NCBI GenBank assembly: GCA_029259915.1
Contig: JAJDED010000011.1
Location: 179,683 to 243,682, forward strand
Reading direction: 5' to 3'
DNA length: 64,000 nucleotides
Origin: Planctomycetota bacterium
GTDB taxonomy: Bacteria; Planctomycetota; Planctomycetia; Pirellulales; Lacipirellulaceae
The notes under the pieces are model-generated. The model searched no databases and was not told the origin of the DNA. It worked only from the letters and a program-made list of their open reading frames with translations. Shown in pieces: positions 27,343-36,683 of the stretch (positions are counted from its first letter, which is position 1; each line of letters opens with the position of its first letter). The position numbers and the translations under genes were made by a program.

Positions 27343-27384
27343 GTGTTTAAAGCCTAGCACAGCCGTTAGCCGCAACTGAGAATA

Positions 27385-27535
27385 TTGAACAGGAGGAAAC
27401 GGAGACAACGGAAATGTAAGAAGTTAGATGTCAGAAGTAGGAATCGATTTTGTTGTGCACTTGTTGATACTTCGCACTCTGACATCTAACTTCTCAGATT
27501 TCACAGCTCTGTTTTCTCTGTTACCTCCTGTTCAA
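27385..27535. repeat. MITE-like palindrome inside the mla operon
   Basis: The outer arms are TTGAACAGGAGG (27385-27396) and its exact complement (27524-27535). The inner arms are AAGTTAGATGTCAGA (27421-27435) and its exact complement (27478-27492). The element is 151 bp, contains no ORF, and lies between mlaF and mlaD. Confidence 0.8.
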
Positions 27536-27593
27536 AAGATTGCCCGAACGTAAATGATTTGATCCATTAGTTGCACATAGGTAGTAAAGAATC

Positions 27594-28688
27594 ATGGAAG
27601 ATCGCACCAAGCAGTTTCGCGTTGGCATCGTAGTGTTTGCCACGATGATCATTACCGTCTTGCTGATTTTGATGAACAGCGACTTTTCGTGGTCGCCTTT
27701 CAAAAGTCAGTATCAGATCAAGGTGTTAGTGGACCAGGCGCCGGGAGTGACGCCCGACACGCCGGTGCGCCGTCGCGGGATCCTCATTGGCCGGGTGGCG
27801 GAGGTCGACGATACTGACGAGGGCGCGCTACTCACCATCAACATCGACGAAGAAAAACATGTGAAATCGAACGAAATGGCGAGGATTCAAACATCGCTGA
27901 TCGGCGATGCGGTTATCGAGTTTTCACCAATTTCGCCCAGCGCGGGAGCCGAGCAGGTGGCGCCCGGAACGATTTTACGTGGAACGTACAATCCGACGCC
28001 ATTGGATCTGATCGCGAATTTGCAAGGCGATTTGAAGCAGACGATCGTTTCGTTAGGGCACGCGGGAGATGAAGTGGCCCAACTCGCCGAGCGCATGAAC
28101 GAAGTCCTAGGCGGACAAGACGTCGAGCGGCTTACCCGACTGCTCGAATCGACTGAGCTTGCGATGGCCCAATTTAGCAGTGTGATGGGCAACATCGACG
28201 ACATCCTGGGCGACGAACAATTCAAAGGCCAATTGAAGAAGGGACTTGCTGATTTGCCATCCGTGGTGGCCGACGCGCGAGCGATTATGGAAGCGTTACA
28301 GGGCGCTCTGGGATCAGCTGATCAGAATCTCAAAAACTTGCAAGGTTTCACCGGTCCGTTGGGAGAACGGGGCCCTGAGATTGTCGATTCGATTGAAGGC
28401 GGTGTCGGCAGTCTTAGCGAACTGCTCGGCGAAGCCGCACTGTTAGCGAAAAACTTAAATGCTAGCGACGGCACCATCGGCATGCTGATCCACGATCGCG
28501 AACTCTACGATCAGTTGACGGCGAGCATACGACAGGTACAGCAAATACTTGGCAATGTCGAAATGATGAGCCGCAAGATTCGCCCTATTCTTGATGACGT
28601 GCGGGTGTTCACCGACAAGATCGCCCGCGACCCGGCGCGAATCGCCCGCGGTATCATTCCCCGCAATCGCGAAACGCCGATTAAATGA
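27594..28688 (+). CDS. mlaD: MCE-domain lipid-binding protein (MlaD type)
   Basis: A 364-residue protein with one N-terminal membrane anchor (FRVGIVVFATMIITVLLILM), then a single MCE domain (YQIKVLVDQAPGVTPDTPVRRRGILIGRVAEVD...GDAVIEFSP), then a long helical C-terminal part (about residues 130-340) with heptad-like spacing. MCE proteins carry lipids between the inner-membrane ABC complex and the outer membrane; the long helical tail may form a tunnel or needle. It is the third gene of the mla unit. Confidence 0.9.
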   Translation: MEDRTKQFRVGIVVFATMIITVLLILMNSDFSWSPFKSQYQIKVLVDQAPGVTPDTPVRRRGILIGRVAEVDDTDEGALLTINIDEEKHVKSNEMARIQTSLIGDAVIEFSPISPSAGAEQVAPGTILRGTYNPTPLDLIANLQGDLKQTIVSLGHAGDEVAQLAERMNEVLGGQDVERLTRLLESTELAMAQFSSVMGNIDDILGDEQFKGQLKKGLADLPSVVADARAIMEALQGALGSADQNLKNLQGFTGPLGERGPEIVDSIEGGVGSLSELLGEAALLAKNLNASDGTIGMLIHDRELYDQLTASIRQVQQILGNVEMMSRKIRPILDDVRVFTDKIARDPARIARGIIPRNRETPIK

Positions 28689-28693
28689 TTCAG

Positions 28694-28838
28694 TTGAACC
28701 GCCAAGTGCGCCAAGAACGCCAAGGATTAGTGAAAAGCCTCTCGGGTGGCATGGCCTCGGGGGTCTGACGACGTGGCCATGTTTAAGGCGTTTCAACATG
28801 GACAGCCCATGCCCACGCAGACGAGGGCATGCCACCCG
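28694..28838. repeat. Composite repeat: half CCGCCAAG arm plus GGGTGGCATG palindrome
   Basis: 28694-28722 is a left arm of the CCGCCAAG family (compare 8072). 28743-28838 is an imperfect palindrome with end arms CGGGTGGCATG and CATGCCACCCG and inner parts CGTGGCCATG and CATGCCCACG. No ORF. Confidence 0.7.
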
Positions 28839-28921
28839 ATTGCGGAGCTTTAAAAAATGAAAGGCCCTGCGGACTACGGGATTCCCTGACCCCTCACACC
28901 TGATTCCTGCATCCTACGAAA

Positions 28922-30661
28922 CTAGTAGCGAGTCCAGACGACGCCGATGCGCGATTCCACCGCATCTTCGGTCAGGCCGAAGTTCACAAACGGTTCGACC
29001 AATCCCTGGCATTGAGCGATGGTTAATGCCAGCTCGACCGCCATCGGTTCTTGTATTGAGCCAAGGAAACGCTGGCCATCGAGTTCGGCTTCGGTCACAT
29101 ACGCCCCGTTGAATCGGGTGCTAAGGGTAATTTGGCTGTTCACCGCGAAGCCGATGCCCATTTGGTAGTTGTATTCCTGCCCAGGTCGGAAATCTTGACC
29201 GTTGAAATCTTGGTCGAAACTCTGGCGGGTTCCAAAGCCATAAAATACGACAAGCGGATCGTAGTTGCGGATGTAAAGTAGGCTGGCGGCAAGCGACCAG
29301 CTTCCGCGGCCCAGTGAGGGAACTATCGGAGAAAGACCGGGCGGTGTGGCCAAGGGGTCTTTGGCCGTGGGAGCCGAGGCTGAAAGCGTCATCACGACAT
29401 CAGGGCACTGGTGATTTCCTTGCCGCAGTAGAAATGTTCCCCCAAATGTCAAGTCGCCGATGCCACCGTCGTTTTCAAACTCTTCGTAATCACTAAACGC
29501 CAATTCGGTATTCGCCCAGCCGAAGGGGACGTTCACAAATAGCTGTACGCGGCGGGCCAAGCCGTATCGTACTTCCAACGGGACTAGCATTTCCCGCTGA
29601 CGAAAACGGGCCAGTTCCAGTTGGCTTGAGCTGTTGATCACCGGCAGCGTTTGATCGAACAGTGTGTAAGTCACCCCGTAGTCGAACTGCATTTCGCCTG
29701 GTTCCAGGAGTACGGTATCGGCGCGCAAAAATTGTAACGAATTGTCTCGGGGTTCCGAACCTAGCGTTTCCGCGTCGGCAATGGCTCCGCCGCCACCTTC
29801 CACGCTATCCGGATCGAGCAAACCGCCGTCTTCATCCAAGTTTACAAACGGCAGATCTTCGCTGTCGGAGGTCGATCCATTATGGACCTGCGCGGGAGGC
29901 GTTGCCAGCGCTTCGGACTGCGCGCCCGGTTCCCCGGCAGGGGTAGGCAAGTCGCCTACTTGATGCATAAAGGCAACCATTTGTGGATTGTCGCGATGTT
30001 CGCCATCTTCCACCGGCGGCAGGCGAAGCAACTGCGAGCCGTTGCTGGAAGCGAGGGTTCTTTGTCGCGGCACTTCATTTTTCCATTTGAAGGGCATCAG
30101 CCAGGCAGTCCAGATTTGCTGCTGCTCGGTGCCCACGTATTCTTCTTGCAAGGGTAGGGTCTGCGGCTCTGCGGTGTTGTTCCAGTAGAAAGGACGTATC
30201 CAGGCGAATGTTTCTTTCTCAAATTCTATCTGCTCGGCATCGGTGAGCTTCTTGGAGACTTCCTTTGATGCGGAGGCGTCTTGGGGGTTCGTCCAGCCGA
30301 ACGGCCTTTTGATCTGCTCGAACGTAGGTTCGTTGGCACTGTATTCGTCCGCTTGGAGTGGAACCTGGACATCGGCTCGCAATTGCATTGGGCTGAGCCA
30401 TTGGGATGCGACTTTCGACTTGGTCGCTTCCTGCAAACGCTGATTGGCTTGGACTTCTGCTTCGTCGTTGGTCCACATCAGCGGCTTCAACCAAAGCGAG
30501 GCGCCTTCTTCTTTACCGCTAGCATGGTTTAACGGAGCCGCTGCCCAAAACGCTATCATTATCGCGCCAACGAGCAGTTTTCCAAACCAGATACGACAAG
30601 AAGAACGTTGCTCGCGCTCCACGAGAAACTTCATTGTTCGAGTTTGACGAGGAGTCGTCAT
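28922..30661 (-). CDS. Envelope protein: N-terminal W-L-x-P repeats and beta-barrel-like C terminus
   Basis: A protein of about 579 residues with a signal peptide (WFGKLLVGAIMIAFWAAAPL). The N-terminal third holds five degenerate repeats around the motif (S/T/A)-W-L-x-P-(L/M/F)-x-W-x-N: SLWLKPLMWTND, SQWLSPMQLRAD, IKRPFGWTNP, FAWIRPFYWNN and AWLMPFKWKNE. An acidic linker (SDSEDLPFVNLDEDGGLLDPD) follows. The last 270 residues alternate polar and aromatic residues like a transporter-type outer-membrane barrel and end in VVWTRY, with an aromatic last residue. The start is uncertain: ATGs at 30661 and 30634 are both possible and neither has a clear ribosome site. Confidence 0.6.
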   Translation of the reverse strand: MTTPRQTRTMKFLVEREQRSSCRIWFGKLLVGAIMIAFWAAAPLNHASGKEEGASLWLKPLMWTNDEAEVQANQRLQEATKSKVASQWLSPMQLRADVQVPLQADEYSANEPTFEQIKRPFGWTNPQDASASKEVSKKLTDAEQIEFEKETFAWIRPFYWNNTAEPQTLPLQEEYVGTEQQQIWTAWLMPFKWKNEVPRQRTLASSNGSQLLRLPPVEDGEHRDNPQMVAFMHQVGDLPTPAGEPGAQSEALATPPAQVHNGSTSDSEDLPFVNLDEDGGLLDPDSVEGGGGAIADAETLGSEPRDNSLQFLRADTVLLEPGEMQFDYGVTYTLFDQTLPVINSSSQLELARFRQREMLVPLEVRYGLARRVQLFVNVPFGWANTELAFSDYEEFENDGGIGDLTFGGTFLLRQGNHQCPDVVMTLSASAPTAKDPLATPPGLSPIVPSLGRGSWSLAASLLYIRNYDPLVVFYGFGTRQSFDQDFNGQDFRPGQEYNYQMGIGFAVNSQITLSTRFNGAYVTEAELDGQRFLGSIQEPMAVELALTIAQCQGLVEPFVNFGLTEDAVESRIGVVWTRY

Positions 30662-31218
30662 GTGATTGGGTCTTATCCGCAGTAGCAATCCTGCCCCGAG
30701 TTGTTCCGTTCGAGTCGAATCTTGGTCCCACTCCTCCACCACTCATCCCACGGGTAGTGGATAAGTAGGGTCGTTATTAATGGGGCCACTATTCCAGGAT
30801 TGCTTGGTGGGTAAACTAGGCGAGGAAGGGTCAGTTAGGCCATGCAATGCACAATGTGCGCAATCTGCGGGCGATACGGCTGGAATCGTCTGTCCGGGTG
30901 ATCACACTTGAAGGGACCTGCTGTCCAATTCCAAGATTTGTTTCCTCTCCAGCTAGGGCAAGGCCTTCAGCCCCTTTGAAAACAGGTGTTTAAGCAGCTG
31001 GCGAAAATCTTTTTCTTCTGGCAAATCGTGGCATGTGAAACTTTAACGCTTTTGCCGAAAGTGTGGCTCAGCACCAATATCCTCGATTGATCGGGAACTA
31101 CGGGTCGATCGCCTTCTGTGAGTTAATCCATCAAACCGGACCGTAGCGATTCTGGCTGGTTGGTAAGAAAAAGCTATCCGTGCGACCATGAAACGGCATA
31201 TGTGGAGGCCGTACTGTT
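30662..31218. other. Divergent intergenic region between two envelope genes
   Basis: About 550 bp lie between the minus-strand envelope gene and the plus-strand BBP7-like gene. I find no credible ORF or hairpin. The promoters of both genes should be here. TGGAGGCC before 31219 is the ribosome site of the plus-strand gene. Confidence 0.3.
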
Positions 31219-32805
31219 ATGAAAATCAAAAACATATTTACTGGCGTCATGTTTCTAGGAGTAGCAGCCTGGAGTGGTTCTCAGGTTGCGGCAACGACGG
31301 AATCAACCTCTGCAGACCGTTCCCCGCAATGGCAAGAGGCGGCCAGCGCCTTTAAGCCGGTTAACGAGCTGCGAACAGGTGATTCAGAAACTTCTTCTGC
31401 GCAAGATAACGGCACAACAATGCGTTGGCTGGGGGCAGGCCGCGGTAACGATTTGACCGTATTCCCACCTTTGAAAAGCAACGTTGTCGAATCATCCCCA
31501 TCGGCGATCGCCAATCCGTCGACTCCAACAACAGTGCAGCAGTCCATTCAAGTTGCTGAGCCGCAGGTGGTGGGGATGAAGGTTCAACCAAATGCGAATG
31601 CCAGACAACGAACTTCTGCAAAACGTCCGGTACAAAGTTCGCACAACGATGGTCATGCCGAGCTCGTATTGTTGCCCGCCGTGGATGCTGCCGAGCGAGT
31701 TGCTTATGCTTTCGCCGACGAGGCTGAAGCCATCGAACCGGTTCCCTCGAGCGAGTCAGGGACAGTCATCCATGAGAGTGGACCAGTCACCTGGGGTCCG
31801 CCAGTGTACGGAGCAAGTTGCGACGGCGGATGTTGCGGACCGACTTGTGCGCCTTGCAGACGACGGCCCATCATCGTCGTCAGCACCGAAGCAGTATTCC
31901 TAGGAACCGAAATTAACGGCAGTCGGGTAAGTTACCGATTCGACGAGTTCAATGCCGCTCCCCCCGTGGTACACCAATTTGGCCCTGCCTTCGGTGACGC
32001 CGAACTCGACGACTTCTATATGGTGCCGCGAATCTCGTTGGGAGTTCAAGGCGAGTGTTGGGGAATCGTCGGTCGCTACTTCCACATGCGTGCCGGCGAA
32101 CACGATCAAGACATGTACGATCCCCCGGCCGGCCCACCGATCGGAATTGCGAATCAGGGTTTTGAGGCCAACAGCCTGTTCGAAGCGTATTACACCGATC
32201 TCGAACTGACCCGCAACTTCTGCCTGCATGGCAGCAAGAATCAATTTACCTTTGGTGCTCGCTACGCCCTGGTTCAGCACGACGAATCGGTCGTGGGAAT
32301 GTCGAACGTCCCCGAAGGAATCCTCAATGGCGGGGCAAGAGCCCAACGTCAGGCCCATGGTACCGGGATCACATTCGGGCTCAACGGCCGTAAGCCGCTG
32401 TTCTGCAATTCTTGTGCACATTGGTTCTACAGTGTGCGGTCGTCCGTCTTGTGGGGCTGCACGCACAACAACGTCGAGACCTGGGCTGAGGCGATTGGAG
32501 CACCAGTACTCAATGCGGGAACGAAAGATGGAGCCCTGGTTGCGGTGAACGACGACCTGTTCATCGGAGAAGTCCAACTTGGTTTGGAATGGGATTTCGC
32601 GCTGCGATGTTTACCCGCCAAATCGTTCTTCCGCATCGCAGGAGAGTACCAGTATTGGGATGCCTCCTCGGGCTTTGCCGCAGCGGGTTCACTTGCAGGA
32701 TTCGGCAATCCGGGTGCCACTTCACAGATTACTACCAGCGCCCAAGCCCCGGGACTATTGGTTGACCTCTACGGCCTCTCGGTCGCCACCGGGTTTACTT
32801 GGTAA
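31219..32805 (+). CDS. Planctomycete outer-membrane beta-barrel-like protein (BBP7 type)
   Basis: A 528-residue protein with a signal peptide (IFTGVMFLGVAAWSGSQVAA). About 180 low-complexity residues follow, then a Cys-rich stretch (YGASCDGGCCGPTCAPCRRRP), then a region of alternating strands with YRFDEF, VPRISLGVQGECWGIVGRYFHM, YYTDLELTRNFCLHGSKNQFTFGARYAL, LGLEWDF, and a C-terminal end GLSVATGFTW with a terminal aromatic residue. This layout matches the BBP7-like barrels common in Pirellulales. A good GGAGG stands before the ATG. Role unknown; outer-membrane location inferred. Confidence 0.68.
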   Translation: MKIKNIFTGVMFLGVAAWSGSQVAATTESTSADRSPQWQEAASAFKPVNELRTGDSETSSAQDNGTTMRWLGAGRGNDLTVFPPLKSNVVESSPSAIANPSTPTTVQQSIQVAEPQVVGMKVQPNANARQRTSAKRPVQSSHNDGHAELVLLPAVDAAERVAYAFADEAEAIEPVPSSESGTVIHESGPVTWGPPVYGASCDGGCCGPTCAPCRRRPIIVVSTEAVFLGTEINGSRVSYRFDEFNAAPPVVHQFGPAFGDAELDDFYMVPRISLGVQGECWGIVGRYFHMRAGEHDQDMYDPPAGPPIGIANQGFEANSLFEAYYTDLELTRNFCLHGSKNQFTFGARYALVQHDESVVGMSNVPEGILNGGARAQRQAHGTGITFGLNGRKPLFCNSCAHWFYSVRSSVLWGCTHNNVETWAEAIGAPVLNAGTKDGALVAVNDDLFIGEVQLGLEWDFALRCLPAKSFFRIAGEYQYWDASSGFAAAGSLAGFGNPGATSQITTSAQAPGLLVDLYGLSVATGFTW

Positions 32806-32897
32806 AAAAAAATCACCCTTTTTGCAATTTAGTAAGACGAGTGACAAGCTCGGGGCATGCAATGCCTCGGGCTTGTCCTGTTAAATGTGGCGTTGAA

Positions 32898-33530
32898 CTA
32901 TCGCACCGGAGAAGGCAGCGGCACGAGCGGCTGGCCGCCTGACGGGAGCGTGCCCGGTCCGCCGGGTGGGGGCAATGTCAATCCGGGAGTTTCCGGTTGA
33001 GGAGTGATGAAGCTGGGCGTATTGCCTGGTGGGGCGAGTGTTGGAACGGCAGGCAGTCCGGGCGTTACCACGCCCGGCACACTTGTAACTGCGGCTGGTA
33101 ACACCGCACCTTGCAATGTGCTTTGTCGTAATTCTTCTGCACGTCCCAGCAATTGTTCGGTGGGCACAATCACCTGCGGCGCCAGGTTGAATGAAACTGT
33201 GCGATAGTCTTGAATTTTTCGCGGCACGACGTTTTCGCTCACAAAGTCGAGTGGCGGAATCTCGTACCATGGGGCGGGGATCGGTTGGTTGACGGTCAGC
33301 GTTTCGTAACCCGGCTTCACGAGCCGAATCTCGCGCGTGCCGTAATACACGAAGTCGGTCGCACAAGGCGTGGTACCAATCGGCTGATTGTCGACATAAA
33401 CCATGGCCCCCGGCGGATTGCTGCGCACCATCAGCCGACGTCGCACGCAACCGGGCAACAGCGCGCAGCAGGCTACGATCAAGCAAATGAAAACCCGCCA
33501 GGTTTGCGATGGAGTGTGTAGCCTACGCAT
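32898..33530 (-). CDS. PEGA-domain lipoprotein
   Basis: About 210 residues. The signal peptide ends in the lipobox LLPGC (VFICLIVACCALLPGC), then a PEGA domain: RRRLMVRSNPPGAMVYVDNQPIGTTP and YYGTREIRLVKPGYETLTV. The C-terminal 90 residues are rich in Pro, Gly and Thr (TPGLPAVPTLAPPGN, GLTLPPPGGPGTLP) and look disordered. PEGA domains are thought to bind extracellular surfaces or peptidoglycan. I chose the ATG at 33530, which fits the signal peptide better than the one at 33560. Confidence 0.78.
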   Translation of the reverse strand: MRRLHTPSQTWRVFICLIVACCALLPGCVRRRLMVRSNPPGAMVYVDNQPIGTTPCATDFVYYGTREIRLVKPGYETLTVNQPIPAPWYEIPPLDFVSENVVPRKIQDYRTVSFNLAPQVIVPTEQLLGRAEELRQSTLQGAVLPAAVTSVPGVVTPGLPAVPTLAPPGNTPSFITPQPETPGLTLPPPGGPGTLPSGGQPLVPLPSPVR

Positions 33531-33845
33531 CGTCACGATTTCAATGGGATATCTTGGCATGCGAGCATCTGACCGAGCCGCCAGCGGGGGCTGCCGGGTT
33601 GCGATCAGATGGCATAGGAAAAGTCGCGAGAGTATAGGAAGAGCACTGATTGGTGGCTATGCCGACTGGGGCCTTGCAGGCAGGCACTTATCCGCATGAT
33701 TGCTTGCGGTAAGGAGTCTCTTTTCGCCCGTTGTCCAAGAAGATAGAATAGCTAGCTTGCCCAGCGGTCTGGTAGATCGCGGCTAAGCGTGAAGTGCTAG
33801 TCCTTGCCTGGAATCCTCCCGAATCTTGCTTTTGTTTCCCCGCGT

Positions 33846-35177
33846 ATGGCCAGTCTGAACAGCAAAACCGAACAAGTCGTAGGCGGTTTGCGATGCGCGT
33901 CGGTGAGCGATGTTGGCATGCGTCGCTCTAGCAATCAGGATTCGTTGGCCATCTCCTTGGCCGATTCGCCACAGCTCTGGCAAAGCCACGGACATCTGTT
34001 CGTGGTTGCCGACGGGATGGGGGCCCATGCTGCGGGTGAGTTGGCAAGCCAAATGGCAACCGACAACATCCCGCTCAGCTACCATAAAATCCGTGATCTC
34101 TTGCCTAGCGAAGCGATCGTCGAAGCAGTACGGCATGCGAATGGCGTGATCCATAAGAAGGGTCAGGACAGTGTCGATTTTCATGGAATGGGTACCACGT
34201 GCAGTTGTCTCTTGCTGTTGCCTTGCGGTGCGATCGCGGCCCACGTCGGCGATAGCCGCGTTTATCGTTTGCGGGGCAAATTTTTCGAGCAGCTCACTTT
34301 CGATCACAGCCTGGTCTGGGAAATGGCAGCGGCAGGACACGCCAAAGAAGAAGATGTTCCGCCCTATGTACCGAAAAATGTGATTACCCGTTCGTTAGGG
34401 CCCCATCCGACCGTGGCCGTCGATGTCGAAGGGCCATTCAAGCTTCAGACCGGCGATCGTTTTCTCTTGTGTAGCGATGGCCTGACCGGGCCATTGACTC
34501 CGGAATTGATTGGCATGGTGCTCGGTGCTTTGCCTCTCGACGAGGCGGCACAAACACTTGCCGATCTTGCCAATCTGTTGGGTGGGCCCGACAACATTAC
34601 GACGATAGTGGCCGAAGTGGTGAACGTCGAAAAATTGGGAGAAGCTTTCGCAAAAGACGAGACGCCGGCAAATGCAAGTCGAGCCTCGAAAATTTCGCAG
34701 AAACCCCGTTCGCTGGGTGCCATGGCGGTCATTCTGGGGTTGGTATTCACGTCGGTGTTATTGGCCATCGAGGATTTACCCCTTGCTGCAGTTATCAGCT
34801 TGGGGGGGGCTCTGGCGATGGCTGTGGTCATGCTCGCACGGCATTTTTCCAGTCCAAAAACCGACGTTTTGTTAGAGCTGGGGCTGCAAGGCAAGGCGCC
34901 CTATCGGCGGCACGCTTGTGCGATCAATGCCAGTAGCATCGAACCGTTGGCCGACATCGTGAGGCAGTTGGAAGACCTAGAAGGTCAGCAAGATTGGCAA
35001 ATCGACTGGGAGACTATCCACGAGGACCGCAACCAGGCCTATCAAGCTATCGCACGGGCTGATTTTCACTCCGCCGTAGTTTCCTACTGTAGCGCCGTCC
35101 GGCGACTGATGAGCGCCTTGCGCGAAACTCGCGGCAAAGGGACGAGCGATTCGACCGTTGATCTCGACGACGAATAA
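33846..35177 (+). CDS. PP2C-family Ser/Thr phosphatase with membrane segment
   Basis: A 443-residue protein. The phosphatase domain (about residues 10-265) has all main PP2C motifs: SDVGMRRSSNQDS (metal Asp), VVADGMGAHAAG, GMGTTCSCLLL, AHVGDSRVYRLR, LCSDGLTGPL (metal Asp) and GGPDNITTIV (last metal Asp). Two membrane spans follow (AVILGLVFTSVLLAI and AAVISLGGALAMAVVML), then a cytoplasmic helical domain of 110 residues. It would oppose Hanks-type kinases such as the one at 56.9 kb. The frame opens at 33804 and the exact start is uncertain. Confidence 0.87.
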   Translation: MASLNSKTEQVVGGLRCASVSDVGMRRSSNQDSLAISLADSPQLWQSHGHLFVVADGMGAHAAGELASQMATDNIPLSYHKIRDLLPSEAIVEAVRHANGVIHKKGQDSVDFHGMGTTCSCLLLLPCGAIAAHVGDSRVYRLRGKFFEQLTFDHSLVWEMAAAGHAKEEDVPPYVPKNVITRSLGPHPTVAVDVEGPFKLQTGDRFLLCSDGLTGPLTPELIGMVLGALPLDEAAQTLADLANLLGGPDNITTIVAEVVNVEKLGEAFAKDETPANASRASKISQKPRSLGAMAVILGLVFTSVLLAIEDLPLAAVISLGGALAMAVVMLARHFSSPKTDVLLELGLQGKAPYRRHACAINASSIEPLADIVRQLEDLEGQQDWQIDWETIHEDRNQAYQAIARADFHSAVVSYCSAVRRLMSALRETRGKGTSDSTVDLDDE

Positions 35178-35296
35178 AGCACGGCTCTGCTGCTAGCAGT
35201 GGCAATGCGCAAGTGTCGTTTCCAGCGTTGCAAAAGACTGCTACAGTACGGCCCACCCGATTTCCAGCCTCAAATAAGACCTGGTGCGAATTGCCT

Positions 35297-36484
35297 GTGC
35301 GCATCCTCACCCGATATATCGTATTCGACCTGCTAAAGGTCTTTCTGCTGACACTCACTAGCATGACACTCTTCATGTTTTTAGTGTTGATTGGAAAAGT
35401 ATCCGTCGAAAACGGGTTGGGGTTAGTGCCAATCCTGCGGATGGTGCCTTACATGTTGCCGCAGGCGATGCAGTTTGCCGTGCCCGGGTCGATGTTGCTA
35501 GCGACCACCAGTGTGTATGGTCGAATTGCATCGTCAAACGAGATTGTCGCCATCAAATCGCTGGGTATTTCACCGCTGGTGATGATTTGGCCGACCCTTA
35601 TCTTGGCCACTTTGGTCAGTTTTAGCGCCGTGGTGCTGAACGACGTGGCCGTCTCTTGGGGCCGTGGAGGTGTGCAGCGGGTGATTCTCGAATCGCTCGA
35701 AGAAATCGTCTACGGCCGTCTGCGGACCACGCGTTCTTTTAGCAACAGCCGATTGAAAGTGACGGTTCGCCGAGTTCAAGGCAGACGATTAATACAGCCA
35801 ACAATTCTGTACTCTGCGCCAGATAAGTCCGCAGCCTACACGTGTACAGCAGAGGAAGGAGAGATTCAGGCCGATCAAGAGAAAAACGCAGTGATCGTAT
35901 CGTTGTTAAACTTCGACATTGAGCATGAGGATAAACTGTCAATCAATCATCCTGGCGAGGGCGAGATTTCTTATTCTCTTGAAGAGTTTACGGGACAGAG
36001 TCAGCATTCGCGCAGTCCGTCGAGTTATTCGCTCGGAGAAATTGGCCCCTCAAAAATCCAGCAAGTCGCACTCATTACTCAGTCGAAACAAGAAATGACC
36101 TCCGAGGCCGCGTTCGCGATGATGTCGGGCCGCTCCTTCGAATTGTCGCAGCCCGTTTGGCGCAACAGGCAAAACTCGCTCGACATTGCCGAGCGGACGT
36201 TGGACCGTCTGTCCACGGAACCTCACCGCCGTTGGGCAAACGGTTTTAGCTGCTTGGGATTCGTACTGATTGGCGTGCCGATGGCAATCCGCCGACGTCA
36301 TGGGGAGTTTTGGGGAAGTTTCTTTGCCTGCTTTCTTCCTATTCTAGTGGTTTACTACCCGATGCTGGTCGGAACGGTGAACTATGCCAAAGACGGAGTT
36401 TTGCCGCCGCAGTTTGTATGGCTTAGCAATCTGATGCTAGCAATCTGGGGAGTGTGGCTCATGCGTCGGGTGATACGGTATTAG
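35297..36484 (+). CDS. LptF/LptG-family permease
   Basis: A 395-residue protein of the YjgP/YjgQ family. It has a first span after ILTRYIVFDLLKVFLLTL, then MVPYMLPQAMQFAVPGSMLLATTSVYGRIASSNEIVAIKSLGIS (the family signature), a periplasmic beta-rich jellyroll domain (about residues 120-290), and three C-terminal spans starting WANGFSCLGFVLIGVPMAI. It is the membrane part of the LPS export complex (Lpt), or a paralogue. The open frame begins at 35213, but GTG 35297 fits the first helix better. Only one of the F/G pair is in this window. Confidence 0.85.
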   Translation: MRILTRYIVFDLLKVFLLTLTSMTLFMFLVLIGKVSVENGLGLVPILRMVPYMLPQAMQFAVPGSMLLATTSVYGRIASSNEIVAIKSLGISPLVMIWPTLILATLVSFSAVVLNDVAVSWGRGGVQRVILESLEEIVYGRLRTTRSFSNSRLKVTVRRVQGRRLIQPTILYSAPDKSAAYTCTAEEGEIQADQEKNAVIVSLLNFDIEHEDKLSINHPGEGEISYSLEEFTGQSQHSRSPSSYSLGEIGPSKIQQVALITQSKQEMTSEAAFAMMSGRSFELSQPVWRNRQNSLDIAERTLDRLSTEPHRRWANGFSCLGFVLIGVPMAIRRRHGEFWGSFFACFLPILVVYYPMLVGTVNYAKDGVLPPQFVWLSNLMLAIWGVWLMRRVIRY

Positions 36485-36683
36485 CTTGTGCCAGCAAAGA
36501 TAGTCCTATGGTCCCATAGTCCTATTGTCTCATGGTCCATTTCCTTACGATTTGTTCTTGTCCCAGTTGAGCAGTTGGTGCTACACTTCCGCTCCCGTTG
36601 GGTTTCAGGAAGAAACCCTGATTTAAGAATTCTAGAAGCTTCAAGAGTTCTGGAAGCAGCCGTCCACGACAAGGAGGTCGTCG

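Noticed and set aside
36485..36683. GTCCCATAGTCC-like short repeats before the histidine kinase
   Set aside because: Repetition is weak and limited to about 60 bp; no palindrome or second copy elsewhere in the window.
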